Shown here: one piece after another, positions 1-8,247 of the stretch
How the letters are laid out: every line of letters starts with the position of its first letter
How positions within the stretch are numbered: the stretch's first letter is position 1
Assembly (NCBI RefSeq): GCF_005870025.1
Contig: NZ_VATA01000004.1
Span: forward strand, 186,001 to 250,000
Direction of reading: 5' to 3'
DNA: 64,000 bases
From: Poseidonocella sp. HB161398
GTDB taxonomy: Bacteria; Pseudomonadota; Alphaproteobacteria; Rhodobacterales; Rhodobacteraceae
Position numbers and translations under genes: made by a program
Notes under the pieces: generated by a model
Databases searched by the model: none
Seen by the model: the letters and a program-made list of their open reading frames with translations, nothing else
Told to the model about the DNA's origin: nothing

Positions 1-397
1 ATCGAACCGCTTCGCGGAGGCCGAGGCCTCCTACCGCCGCGCCGCCGAACTGGCCCCGCGCGAGACCCAGATCATGGCCGGGCTCGGCCATGCGCTGCTG
101 GTCGAGGACACCAAGGCGAAGAATGCCGAGGCGCTGGAGGTGCTGAAGGCCGCGCGCGCCCGCGATGCCCGCGACCCGCGTCTTCTGCGGGATCTTGCCA
201 TGGCCTATGCGCGGGCGGGCGAGCCGGCGATGGCCTCTCTTCACACCGCGGAACGATACGCGCTAATAGGGGACGACAAGGATGCGCTCCTGCATGCGCG
301 CCGCGCGATGGCCGGACTGCCGGTCGGCTCGCCCGGCTGGGCCCGGGCGCAGGACATAGTAGACGCCGCCGAGCAAGCGGCCAAGGACAGGAAGTGA
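1..397 (+). CDS. TPR-repeat protein, C-terminal part (cut by window edge)
   Basis: The reading frame is already open at the window edge, so only the C-terminus is seen and the true start lies outside. The segment is helical and Ala/Arg-rich, with TPR-like spacing (A-x-A-x-Y near the edge, A-M-A-Y-A-R-A-G-E later), typical of the tail of periplasmic M48 proteases of the BepA/YfgC type. That identity is inferred from the tail and from the DsbA-like gene 7 bases downstream; the protease domain itself is not in the window. It ends in TGA and probably shares a transcript with the next gene. Confidence 0.6.
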   Translation, partial: SNRFAEAEASYRRAAELAPRETQIMAGLGHALLVEDTKAKNAEALEVLKAARARDARDPRLLRDLAMAYARAGEPAMASLHTAERYALIGDDKDALLHARRAMAGLPVGSPGWARAQDIVDAAEQAAKDRK

Positions 398-404
398 GAC
401 ACCG

Positions 405-1163
405 ATGACCCCAATCCGCAGCACCCTGGCGGGCCTCGGCCTCGCCGCCAGCCTGGCGCTCCCGGCCGCCGCCTTCGACATCGGCGCCATGTCCGACGAC
501 GAGCGCGCGGAGTTCCGCGAGGAGATCCGCAGCTACCTGCTCGACAATCCCGAAGTGCTGATGGAGGCGATCGGCGTCCTGGAAAGCCGCCAGGCCCAGG
601 CGCAGTCTGCCGCCGACGGCGATCTGGTCGCCGCCAACGCGGACGCGCTCTTCGAGGACGGCTACAGCTGGGTCGGCGGCAATCCCGAGGGCGACCTGGT
701 GCTGGTCGAGTTCATGGACTACCGCTGCGGCTACTGCCGCAAGGCCTATGACGAGGTGAACAAGCTGGTCGAGAGCGACGGCAACATCAAGTTCATCGTC
801 AAGGAATTCCCGATCCTCGGCGAGGAATCCGTGACCTCCTCGCGCTTCGCCGTGGCGGTGCGCCAGCTTGCCGGCGACGCGGCCTACGAGCAGGTCCATG
901 ACGCGCTGATGACGCTGCGCGGCAACGTCACCCCCGAGGCGCTGGAGCGGATCGGCCAGGACGCCGGCGTCGATGTCGCCGCGGTCACCGCGCATATGGA
1001 GGACCCGTCGGTCACGGCCGAGCTGCAGGCGAACCACGAGCTGGCGCAGAAGCTGTCGATCTCGGGCACGCCGACCTTCATCATGGGCAACGAGATCCTG
1101 CGCGGCTACCTGCCGCTCGACGCGATGCGCCAGGTCGCGGCGGACGAGCGCGCCGAGGGCTGA
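405..1163 (+). CDS. DsbA/ScsC-family thiol:disulfide oxidoreductase
   Basis: A 252-residue secreted thioredoxin-fold protein, predicted to handle protein disulfides in the periplasm. The N-terminus is a signal peptide ending around A-A-A-F. Residues about 30-60 look like the ScsC N-terminal helical segment (E-x-R-x-Y-L-L-x-N-P-E-V-L). The active site is C-G-Y-C at residues 108-111 and the cis-proline loop is G-T-P-T-F near 221-225. It starts 7 bases after the upstream TPR protein, suggesting co-transcription. C-G-Y-C is common in this branch. Whether it oxidises or isomerises cannot be told from sequence. Confidence 0.88.
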   Translation: MTPIRSTLAGLGLAASLALPAAAFDIGAMSDDERAEFREEIRSYLLDNPEVLMEAIGVLESRQAQAQSAADGDLVAANADALFEDGYSWVGGNPEGDLVLVEFMDYRCGYCRKAYDEVNKLVESDGNIKFIVKEFPILGEESVTSSRFAVAVRQLAGDAAYEQVHDALMTLRGNVTPEALERIGQDAGVDVAAVTAHMEDPSVTAELQANHELAQKLSISGTPTFIMGNEILRGYLPLDAMRQVAADERAEG

Positions 1164-1229
1164 CCGCCCCTCGCTCCTCCTTGCCGCCGCCCTGCCCTTG
1201 AGGCAGGCTCCGGCCGGGAGGAGACAGAC

Positions 1230-1934
1230 ATGAGCATCATCCAGGACGTCGAGCAGTCGCTGAAATCGGTCGCTTCGGTGATCTCGAGCATCCGCACGAT
1301 CTCGAAGGCGGTGCGCGAGGGGCGCGACTATGTCCGCACGCGCCACCCGCAGGTGGCCGAGGATCTGGCGGTGATGTGCAACGAGCTGCGCAACACCGCG
1401 ATGGCGCTCTCCGCCGCCTCCACCCTGATCACCCATTTCCGCTTCGTCGGCGGCGACGGCAGCGCCGCCAGCCTGCAGGCCTTCGCCGATGCGCTCTACC
1501 ACCAGAAGGCAAAGGCCGAGGAGGCCGGGCGGGTGATCGGCGTGCTGCGCGGCCACTGCTCGGTGATCCGCCAGCATGCCGACCGGATCATGGAGGAGGC
1601 CGCGCCGCAGGGGCTCTCGGGGCTGGCCGCCGTGCTGGGGCTGCATTCCGAGGAGAAGGAGCGGCGCATCGCCGAGGCGATCGGCCGGGTCTGCGACGTG
1701 GAGATGGAGTTCCACATGGAGGCCGACCAGATGACCCGGGCGATCCGCGCCGCGCTCGAGGATGTCGGCGACCGGCTGGAGACCGACGGCATGCTCGATC
1801 CCGCCCGCATGCCCGAGGCGGCGAAGCTGCTGAAGGCCTACCGGGGGATGTTCACGGAAATCGACGCCGAATGCCTGGCCGCCGCAAAGGAGCTGGCCGC
1901 CTCGGTCGATGCGCTCGACAGCACGCTGGGCTGA
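1230..1934 (+). CDS. Uncharacterised alpha-helical cytoplasmic protein
   Basis: A 234-residue protein that I do not recognise. It has no signal peptide or membrane segment and reads as almost entirely alpha-helical, with long stretches compatible with coiled coils. A strong Shine-Dalgarno (GGGAGGAG) precedes the ATG by 7 bases, and codon use matches the neighbours, so it is very probably a real gene. The 66-base gap to the DsbA-like gene allows co-transcription. It converges on the next gene with only 3 bases between the stops. Confidence 0.75.
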   Translation: MSIIQDVEQSLKSVASVISSIRTISKAVREGRDYVRTRHPQVAEDLAVMCNELRNTAMALSAASTLITHFRFVGGDGSAASLQAFADALYHQKAKAEEAGRVIGVLRGHCSVIRQHADRIMEEAAPQGLSGLAAVLGLHSEEKERRIAEAIGRVCDVEMEFHMEADQMTRAIRAALEDVGDRLETDGMLDPARMPEAAKLLKAYRGMFTEIDAECLAAAKELAASVDALDSTLG

Positions 1935-1937
1935 GGG

Positions 1938-2336
1938 TCAGTCCTCGTCCTCGTCCCCTTGCGCCGGGCGGCGCAGCAGCGGCTCGGCCCGGCCGCCGCG
2001 GCGCTGGACGGGCGCCTCCGGGGCCAGGGTCTCGGGCGGGGCGGCGGCGCCCTTGCCCGGCACGTTGAGCACCAGCGCCCGGCCCGAGAGCGCGATGTCG
2101 AACACTGCCAGCATCAGCTGCGCGCCCGCCACCATGAAGAGCCCGTTCAAGAGCACCGCCGCCCCGCCGCCGATATAGGGCGCGAGCGTCAGCAGGTCGC
2201 GCGTGCCCAGACGGATCATCTGGAACACCCCGAGCCCCAGCATCACCAGCCCGCCCGCCATCACCACCCAGCCGAGAAGCGACAGCAGCCACGCGGCCGA
2301 GCGCCCCAGCCGGTACTTCCGTCCCGACATCGACAT
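1938..2336 (-). CDS. Small two-helix membrane protein of unknown function
   Basis: A 132-residue protein with two or three hydrophobic segments (about 12-40 and 52-80) and a hydrophilic tail rich in proline, arginine and acidic residues that ends E-D-E-D. The ATG at 2336 has an AGGAG ribosome site 8 bases upstream, which favours it over the second methionine two codons later. It lies 58 bases downstream of ispG on the same strand and may be the last gene of that transcript. No family is recognised. Confidence 0.65.
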   Translation of the reverse strand: MSMSGRKYRLGRSAAWLLSLLGWVVMAGGLVMLGLGVFQMIRLGTRDLLTLAPYIGGGAAVLLNGLFMVAGAQLMLAVFDIALSGRALVLNVPGKGAAAPPETLAPEAPVQRRGGRAEPLLRRPAQGDEDED

Positions 2337-2394
2337 GTCCTAGCTCCTTGCGCGGCTGGTGCAGGATCCCGGCGCCGCGTCGGCCGGGCGCGGC

Positions 2395-3522
2395 CTATTC
2401 GGCCGCTTCGGCGGCGCCGGCCGCCTCGATCTCGGCGGCCTTCTTCTCGACCTGCTCGACGATATGCTCGACCATCTGCTCGTTCGACAACTTGTGGCTC
2501 TGCTTGCCGGCCAGGTAGACCATGCCCGCACCCGCGCCGCCGCCGGTGAAGCCGACATCGGTCATCAGCGCCTCGCCCGGCCCGTTGACCACGCAGCCGA
2601 TGATCGACAGGCTCATCGGCGTCTTGATGTGCTCCAGCCGCTTCTCGAGGATCTCGACCGTCTTGATGACGTCGAAGCCCTGGCGCGCGCAGCTCGGACA
2701 CGAGATGATGTTGACGCCGCGATGGCGCAGCCCGAGCGATTTCAGGATCTCGAAGCCGACCTTGACCTCCTCGACCGGATCGGCCGAGAGCGAGACGCGC
2801 AGTGTGTCGCCGATCCCCATCCACAGGAGGTTGCCGAGCCCGATCGCCGACTTGATCGTGCCCGAAACGAAGCCGCCCGCCTCGGTGATGCCCAGATGCA
2901 GCGGGCAGTCGGTCGCCTCGGCCAGCGCCTGGTAGGCCGCCGCCGAGAGGAACACGTCCGAGGCCTTCACGCTGACCTTGTACTCGCGGAAGTCGTTGTC
3001 TTCGAGGATGCGGATATGCTCCAGCGCCGACTCGACCATCGCGTCGGGACAGGGCTCTCCGTATTTCTCCAGCAGGTGCCGCTCCAGCGAGCCGGCATTG
3101 ACGCCGATGCGGATCGAGCAGCCATGGTCCTTGGCGGCCTGGATGACCTCCTTGACGCGCTTCTCGTCGCCGATATTGCCCGGGTTGATCCGCAGGCAGG
3201 CGGCGCCCGCCTCGGCGGCCTCGATGGCGCGGCGGTAGTGGAAATGGATATCCGCCACGATCGGCACGGGGCTTTCGCGGACGATCTCCTTCAGCGCGCG
3301 GGTCGCGGCCTCGTCGGGGGTGGAGACGCGGACGATATCCGCCCCCGCCTCTGCCGCGGCCTGGACCTGCGCCACCGTCGCCGCCACGTCGGAGGTGTCG
3401 GTATTCGTCATGGTCTGGACCGCGATCGGCGCGTCGCCGCCGACCGGCACGTTCCCCACCATGATCTGGCGCGACGTGCGGCGGTAGATGTTCTTCCAGG
3501 GGCGGACGTGGTTGAGCGACAT
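2395..3522 (-). CDS. ispG: 4-hydroxy-3-methylbut-2-enyl-diphosphate synthase (IspG/GcpE)
   Basis: IspG converts MEcPP to HMBPP in the MEP isoprenoid pathway, using a 4Fe-4S cluster. The cluster ligands are visible as Cys275, Cys278 (S-C-P-S-C), Cys310 and Glu317 (G-C-V-V-N-G-P-G-E). The N-terminal TIM barrel starts with the family signature around [11 protein letters not shown] place the start at the ATG ending at 3522 (375 residues), because a GGAG lies 6 bases before it; a longer frame begins six codons upstream without a site. It follows the RodZ-like gene on the same strand. The other MEP gene here is dxr, near 38 kb. Confidence 0.95.
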   Translation of the reverse strand: MSLNHVRPWKNIYRRTSRQIMVGNVPVGGDAPIAVQTMTNTDTSDVAATVAQVQAAAEAGADIVRVSTPDEAATRALKEIVRESPVPIVADIHFHYRRAIEAAEAGAACLRINPGNIGDEKRVKEVIQAAKDHGCSIRIGVNAGSLERHLLEKYGEPCPDAMVESALEHIRILEDNDFREYKVSVKASDVFLSAAAYQALAEATDCPLHLGITEAGGFVSGTIKSAIGLGNLLWMGIGDTLRVSLSADPVEEVKVGFEILKSLGLRHRGVNIISCPSCARQGFDVIKTVEILEKRLEHIKTPMSLSIIGCVVNGPGEALMTDVGFTGGGAGAGMVYLAGKQSHKLSNEQMVEHIVEQVEKKAAEIEAAGAAEAAE

Positions 3523-3589
3523 TGGGTGCTCCGGTGGCATGTGACTTGGGCCGGACCATAAGGGAGCCCCGGCCCGGCCGCAATGCGGC

Positions 3590-4864
3590 TCACTCCGCCA
3601 GGGGGGTCTCCGGCTGGATCACAAGTTCGGCAAGGCGGCGCAGCTCGGGATCGGCGGCGGTCAGATCGACCGGCCGGTAGCGGTCGCTGAGCGCGGCCAC
3701 CGACAGTTCGACATTCTTGGTGACGGAGCCCGCGGCCCCGGCCGGGCCGAGCGTCTCGCCGTTCACCGCGAAGAAGAGCGCGCCGGAATTGCCCGCGCGC
3801 AGCTTCGGCGGCGTCTCGGTCTTCGGCAGGACATAGCGGTCCCCGGCCTGCATGGTCTTCTCCAGCAGGACGGTGCCGTCGGCGGCGCTGACGCGCAGCC
3901 AGACCGCGGCATTGGCGAAAAGCACCACCTCTGGCGAGGGCGGCGCGACGACGGAGACATCGGCCATCTGCACCGGCTGCGACGCGGCGGGCACCGGTCC
4001 CTGCGGCTCGGGCAGGTAGCTGACCGGAATCGCCGGCGCGGCGGTCGAGATGCCTGCCAGCTGGTGCACGGCCTCCGGCCCGATCCCGGCATAGGCGCCC
4101 TGCCCGCGCGGATCGAGCGTCGAGATCGGCCCGTCGCGGGCGACCATCACCGGCGCCTCGAGCGCCTGCGGACGGTAGAGATTCATCAGCGCCTCGCCGG
4201 TGGAGCGGGTCACTTCGGCCGTTTCCAGCCCGGCGACCGGCTCGGGGTCCGGGCCGATATCGAGCGCGACGACCGGCGTGTCCGCGGGCGCCAGCGTCAC
4301 CCGCTGGATCGACTGCAGCACCGACCAGGCGCCGTAGCCCAGCCCGCCGAGCAGCGCCAGCAGCGCGGCCATCGACGCGATGGCGCCGGGGCGGATCTCG
4401 CCGAACTTGGCGGCGCGCGGCGCACGGTAGAGCGGATTGCGGGCCAGAACGGCATCGCCGCCCTGATAGGCGACGGCGCGCGGCTTCGACGCGCGGCCCC
4501 TTCCGCCCGCGGCGGGCTTGGCCTTGGCATAGGCGCGGGCGCCCAGCCCCTCGACATGCGAAAATCCGGTCTGCTCGCAGAAGGCCTGGTAGACCAGCTC
4601 GGGGTCGAGCCCGAGATAGCGGCCGTAGGAGCGGACATAGCCTGCGATGAATCCGGGGGTCTCGAAGGCGGAAAGGTCCCCGTCCTCGATGGCGGCGATA
4701 TAGCCTGCCTTGACCTTGATGTCGCGCTGAACGTCCAGGAGCGACTTGCCCAAGGTCGCGCGTTCGCCCCTCAGGATATCGCCGAGCAGCAGCTCGTAGT
4801 CGTCGAAGCCTCGCGGCGTCTCCTGATATTGTCCGTCAGCCTGCGCGGAGTCGCGCCTTGTCAT
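3590..4864 (-). CDS. RodZ-like protein: N-terminal helix-turn-helix, one membrane helix, C-terminal DUF4115
   Basis: About 424 residues. The N-terminal third is a cro/C1-like HTH of the RodZ type (L-G-x-x-L-x-x-x-R, then G-Y-I-A-A-I-E-x-G-D). A basic linker and a single membrane helix ([13 protein letters not shown]) follow, then a periplasmic Pro/Ala-rich region and a C-terminal DUF4115 beta domain. RodZ links MreB to the cell-wall elongation machinery. The frame opens at 4948, but a good sigma70-like promoter (4928-4955) would lie inside it, so I use the downstream ATG at 4864. It precedes ispG, as in many Rhodobacterales. Confidence 0.85.
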   Translation of the reverse strand: MTRRDSAQADGQYQETPRGFDDYELLLGDILRGERATLGKSLLDVQRDIKVKAGYIAAIEDGDLSAFETPGFIAGYVRSYGRYLGLDPELVYQAFCEQTGFSHVEGLGARAYAKAKPAAGGRGRASKPRAVAYQGGDAVLARNPLYRAPRAAKFGEIRPGAIASMAALLALLGGLGYGAWSVLQSIQRVTLAPADTPVVALDIGPDPEPVAGLETAEVTRSTGEALMNLYRPQALEAPVMVARDGPISTLDPRGQGAYAGIGPEAVHQLAGISTAAPAIPVSYLPEPQGPVPAASQPVQMADVSVVAPPSPEVVLFANAAVWLRVSAADGTVLLEKTMQAGDRYVLPKTETPPKLRAGNSGALFFAVNGETLGPAGAAGSVTKNVELSVAALSDRYRPVDLTAADPELRRLAELVIQPETPLAE

Positions 4865-4927
4865 AGGTTCCAGCCCATGGTTGCCGCCCGTGTCCCCAAG
4901 ATGCCCCACGATTCGATTAGCGGGTGC

Positions 4928-4955
4928 GTTATAAGATAGGGTTAGCACATTTCAA
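4928..4955 (-). promoter_or_regulatory. Sigma70-like promoter of the rodZ-like/ispG transcript
   Basis: Reading the minus strand, TTGAAA (4955-4950) and TATAAC (4933-4928) are separated by 16 bases. These are five-of-six matches to the -35 and -10 consensus, unusual in so GC-rich a region. Transcription would begin near 4921, about 55 bases before the chosen ATG. Confidence 0.6.
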
Positions 4956-4997
4956 CAAGCCTCGCACCCGGCCAGGCCAAAAACCGGGGGATTTTAC

Positions 4998-5021
4998 GGA
5001 CCTGTCCCCGGGAACAGGTCC
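4998..5021 (-). terminator. Hairpin after hemA, possible terminator without U tract
   Basis: A perfect 8-bp inverted repeat (GGACCTGT / ACAGGTCC) with an 8-base loop lies 16 bases past the hemA stop. No run of U follows on either strand, so intrinsic termination is uncertain. It may instead be an RNA-stabilising 3' end. Confidence 0.4.
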
Positions 5022-5036
5022 GGCTGCCCGTCGAAA

Positions 5037-6260
5037 TCAGGCGGAAAGCTGCTGCCGCGACAGGGCGCATTGCGACCAGAGGTCGTCCAGCGCGCGGATC
5101 AGCGCGTCCATGTCCGCGGGCCCGTGGACCGGCGAAGGCGTGAAGCGCAGCCGCTCCGTGCCGCGCGGCACGGTGGGGAAGTTGATCGGCTGGACATAGA
5201 TGCCGTGGTCTTCCAGCAGCCGGTCCGAGATCATCTTGCACTTGACCGGATCGCCGACGAGCAGCGGCACGATATGGCTGCCATTGTCGATGATCGGCAG
5301 GCCCATGCCCTTGAGCCGCGCCTTGAGCACGCGGGCCGTGGCCTGGTGCCGCTCGCGCCGCTCGGCATCGGTCTTCAGATGCGCGATAGAGGCCGCGGCC
5401 CCGGCTGCCACGACGGGCGGCAGCGAGGTGGTGAAGATGAAGCCCGGCGCATAGGAGCGGATCGCGTCGCACATCTTCCCGGAGGCCGCGATATAGCCGC
5501 CATGGACGCCGAAGGCCTTGCCCAGCGTGCCGTTGACGATGTCGATGCGATGGACGTTGCCCTGGGCCTCGGTCACGCCGCCGCCGCGGGGACCGTACAT
5601 GCCGACCGCATGCACCTCGTCGATATAGGTCAGAGCGCCGAATTCGTCGGCGAGGTCGCAGATCGCGTCGATCGGGCCGAAATCGCCATCCATCGAATAG
5701 ACCGACTCGAAGGCGATCAGCTTCGGCGCATCCTTCGGGATGGTCTCGAGGATCTCGCGCAGATGGCCCAGGTCGTTATGGCGGAAGATGTGCTTGGGGC
5801 AGTTGCCGTGGCGGATGCCCTCGATCATCGAGGCGTGGTTCAGCTCGTCCGAGATGATGTGCAGCCCGGGAAACAGCTTCGGCAGCGTCGAGAGCGTCGC
5901 GTCATTGGCGATATAGGCGGAGGTGAAGACCAGCGCCGCCTCCTTCTGGTGGAGATCGGCGAGCTCGGCCTCCAGTTGCTTGTGCCAGACCGTCGTGCCC
6001 GAGATGTTGCGCGTGCCGCCCGAGCCCGCGCCGGTCGCGTCCAGCGCCTCGTGCATCGCCGCCAGGACTGCCGGATGCTGGCCCATGCCCAGGTAGTCGT
6101 TGCCGCACCAGACCGTTACGGGCTTCGTCGACCCGTCGGGACGGTGCCATGTGGCGTGGGGGAAGTTCCCCTTCTCGCGGGCGATGTCGATGAAGGTGCG
6201 GTACCGGCCTTCAGTGTGAAGGCGCTCCAGCGCCGCGTCGATGCTGGCGGAATAGTCCAC
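5037..6260 (-). CDS. hemA: 5-aminolevulinate synthase
   Basis: This PLP enzyme condenses glycine with succinyl-CoA to 5-aminolevulinate, the C4 route to haem, bacteriochlorophyll and corrins used by alphaproteobacteria. The 407-residue length is normal. Visible motifs are the substrate region [11 protein letters not shown], the Asp/His region [12 protein letters not shown], and the PLP lysine at residue 248 in G-T-L-G-K-A-F-G. It is transcribed alone, divergently from opgG, and the shared upstream region carries an FNR-type box (6452-6465), so oxygen control of haem supply is likely. Confidence 0.97.
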   Translation of the reverse strand: MDYSASIDAALERLHTEGRYRTFIDIAREKGNFPHATWHRPDGSTKPVTVWCGNDYLGMGQHPAVLAAMHEALDATGAGSGGTRNISGTTVWHKQLEAELADLHQKEAALVFTSAYIANDATLSTLPKLFPGLHIISDELNHASMIEGIRHGNCPKHIFRHNDLGHLREILETIPKDAPKLIAFESVYSMDGDFGPIDAICDLADEFGALTYIDEVHAVGMYGPRGGGVTEAQGNVHRIDIVNGTLGKAFGVHGGYIAASGKMCDAIRSYAPGFIFTTSLPPVVAAGAAASIAHLKTDAERRERHQATARVLKARLKGMGLPIIDNGSHIVPLLVGDPVKCKMISDRLLEDHGIYVQPINFPTVPRGTERLRFTPSPVHGPADMDALIRALDDLWSQCALSRQQLSA

Positions 6261-6451
6261 TGCGGTCTTGCCCTTTTCGTGGCTGGATCCCCGCCCCTGC
6301 GGAGACCTGGTTTCGGTCCTGGGTCAGTCCATGCGCTACTTGCCCGCATATGTGGCGCAAATGCAATGCGTCACCGCTGACAATTTCGTAAATGCCAGAC
6401 CAAAGTTTTAGCCCCGCCCCCGTCCCTGCCAGCGGAGACCCGCCGATCACA

Positions 6452-6465
6452 TTGATCCAGGTCAA
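6452..6465. promoter_or_regulatory. FnrL/FNR-type binding site between hemA and opgG
   Basis: The sequence TTGAT-CCAG-GTCAA matches the FNR consensus TTGAT-N4-ATCAA at nine of ten defined positions. It lies 192 bases upstream of the hemA start. In Rhodobacter, hemA is a known FnrL target with such a site, so anaerobic activation of hemA is the likely role. It also lies 112 bases upstream of the opgG start. Confidence 0.7.
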
Positions 6466-6506
6466 GCCGCCCCTAGCTCTTTCCCGCCAGCCGCCGCTAG
6501 CTCTTT
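6466..6506. repeat. 17-base direct repeat upstream of opgG
   Basis: Two copies of GCCGCCSCTAGCTCTTT (6466-6482 and 6490-6506) differ at one base and are spaced 24 bases start to start. The first abuts the FNR-type box and the second runs into a perfect -35 hexamer (TTGACA, 6505-6510). The arrangement suggests an operator or a small duplication in the opgG promoter. Confidence 0.55.
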
Positions 6507-6533
6507 GACAAGACAGAGAAGGCCCGGTCAGAT
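6505..6533 (+). promoter_or_regulatory. Possible opgG promoter with leader hairpin
   Basis: A perfect TTGACA (6505-6510) is followed after 17 bases by TCAGAT (6528-6533), which matches the -10 consensus poorly. A 7-bp GC hairpin (GGCCCGG 6521-6527 / CCGGGCC 6537-6543) overlaps the -10 region. No better -10 was seen. Confidence 0.35.
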
Positions 6534-6576
6534 CGGCCGGGCCCAATTGCGTGACCCCAAGCGAGTCGAGACGAAG

Positions 6577-8169
6577 ATGGATCATCAGACGAACAGACGC
6601 GACATCCTGAAGGCGCTCGGCGCCGGCGCCTTCTTCCTGCTGCCGCGGCTGGCCCATGCCCAGGCCCCGGTCCAGGCGACCGGCGAGGCCGAGCCCTTCT
6701 CCTTCGACATCCTCAAGGAGCGCGCGCGCGCCCTGGCCCAGCACCCGTTCACGCCGATGAATGTCGCCAATCCCGACATCGTCGACCTGATCGACTACGA
6801 CGCCCACAACCAGATCACCTACCGCAAGGAGGACACGCTCTGGGCCGGCCAGGGCGACCGCTCGCCGGTGCAGTTCTTCTTCCCGGGCCGCTACTTCCCG
6901 CAGCCGGTGCATATCTACGCGGTCGAGGACGGGATGGCGCGCGAGGTGCCCTTCTCGCTCGACCTCTTCGACATTCCCGACGGCAACCCCGCCACGGCGC
7001 TGACCCAGACCGAGGGCTTCGCCGGGTTCCGGGTGATGAATCCGGACATGAAATCCGACTGGATGGCCTTCCTCGGCGCGGCCTACTGGCGGACCTCCGG
7101 CTATTCGGGACAGTTCGGCCTGTCGGTGCGCGGCCTGGCCCTGGACACCGCCATCCCCGACGGGCCCGAGGAATTCCCGCGCTTCACCCGCTTCTGGCTG
7201 GAGCCGGGCGAGAACGGCATGCTGACCGCCTATGCGCTGATGGAAAGCCCGCGCTGCACCGGCGCCTACCGCATCGCCAGCCACCAGGACAACGGCATCA
7301 TCCAGGATGTCGACGCCATGGTCTTCCTGCGCGGCGATGTCGAACGCATGGGGCTGGCGCCGCTGACCTCGATGTACTGGTACGGCAAGATGAACGAGCG
7401 GCTGGGCACCGACTGGCGTCCCGAGATCCACGACAGCGACGGGCTGGAGATCCTCGCGGGCTCGGGCGAGCGGCTGTGGCGGCCGCTGAACAACCCGCCG
7501 CGCACCATGGCCAACGCCTTCTCGACGCCCTCGGTGCAGGGCTTCGGCCTGATGCAGCGCGAGCGGGACTTCGACCGCTACCAGGATGACGGCGTTTTCT
7601 ACGACAAGCGCGCCTCGGTCTGGGTCGCGCCCAAGGCGGACTGGGGCGACGGCGCGGTGACGCTGGTCGAGATCCCGACGAATGACGAGATTCACGACAA
7701 CATCGTCGCGATGTGGACCCCGGGCGGCGACGCCACCTCGGGCAGCGAGTACGAATTCGGCTACCGCCTGACCTGGCTCGAGGACAGCCCCGTGCCGCAA
7801 TCGACCGGCCGCTTCAGCGCAGTCCGGATCGGCAAGGGCGGCGTCCCGGGCCAGCCGCGCCCCGAGGGCGTCGCCAAGATCGTCTGCGATTTCGACGGGA
7901 TGGGGCTGGAGGAACTCGGCCGCGGCGACGGGGTCGAGCTCCAGGTCTCGGCCTCGCTGGGCGGGACCGGCAACATGGATGTCTTCCCGGTGGTCTCGAC
8001 CGACTACTGGCGGGCGATGTTCGATCTCGATTTCTCGGCACTCGATCCCGCCGACGACACGCCCGTCGATATCCGGCTCTATGTCACCCATGACGGCGAC
8101 GCGAAGACCGAGACGCTGCTCCTGCAGCTCTTCCCCTCGCAGCTGCGGGCGCAGCTCGACGGCATGTGA
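6577..8169 (+). CDS. opgG: Periplasmic glucan biosynthesis protein OpgG (MdoG)
   Basis: OpgG acts in the periplasm on the beta-glucan backbone of osmoregulated periplasmic glucans. The protein of 530 residues starts with a Tat-type signal (N-R-R-D-I-L-K-A-L-G-A-G, hydrophobic run, A-H-A-Q-A). The family N-terminal segment F-x-F-D-x-L-K-x-R-A-x-x-L-A and a C-terminal Ig-like domain are clear. The ATG at 6577 is chosen over one 24 codons earlier because the signal peptide then sits at the N-terminus. No opgH glucosyltransferase is adjacent. Confidence 0.9.
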   Translation: MDHQTNRRDILKALGAGAFFLLPRLAHAQAPVQATGEAEPFSFDILKERARALAQHPFTPMNVANPDIVDLIDYDAHNQITYRKEDTLWAGQGDRSPVQFFFPGRYFPQPVHIYAVEDGMAREVPFSLDLFDIPDGNPATALTQTEGFAGFRVMNPDMKSDWMAFLGAAYWRTSGYSGQFGLSVRGLALDTAIPDGPEEFPRFTRFWLEPGENGMLTAYALMESPRCTGAYRIASHQDNGIIQDVDAMVFLRGDVERMGLAPLTSMYWYGKMNERLGTDWRPEIHDSDGLEILAGSGERLWRPLNNPPRTMANAFSTPSVQGFGLMQRERDFDRYQDDGVFYDKRASVWVAPKADWGDGAVTLVEIPTNDEIHDNIVAMWTPGGDATSGSEYEFGYRLTWLEDSPVPQSTGRFSAVRIGKGGVPGQPRPEGVAKIVCDFDGMGLEELGRGDGVELQVSASLGGTGNMDVFPVVSTDYWRAMFDLDFSALDPADDTPVDIRLYVTHDGDAKTETLLLQLFPSQLRAQLDGM

Positions 8170-8178
8170 GCCCGTCCT

Positions 8179-8211
8179 CCCCTGCGGCCGGCTTGCGTCC
8201 GGCGGCAGGGG
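8179..8211 (+). terminator. Hairpin after opgG, probable terminator
   Basis: A 13-bp GC-rich stem with one mismatch (8179-8191 / 8199-8211) and a 7-base loop lies 9 bases after the opgG stop. It is followed by GGTTAGGG rather than a clear U run, so efficiency is uncertain. Confidence 0.45.
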
Positions 8212-8247
8212 GGTTAGGGTCCGGGGCGACAATCCAGGAGTCGCAAG

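Noticed and set aside
4865-4948. Longer RodZ-like protein starting at 4948
   Set aside because: A near-consensus promoter lies inside this extension, so the transcript would begin after that start.
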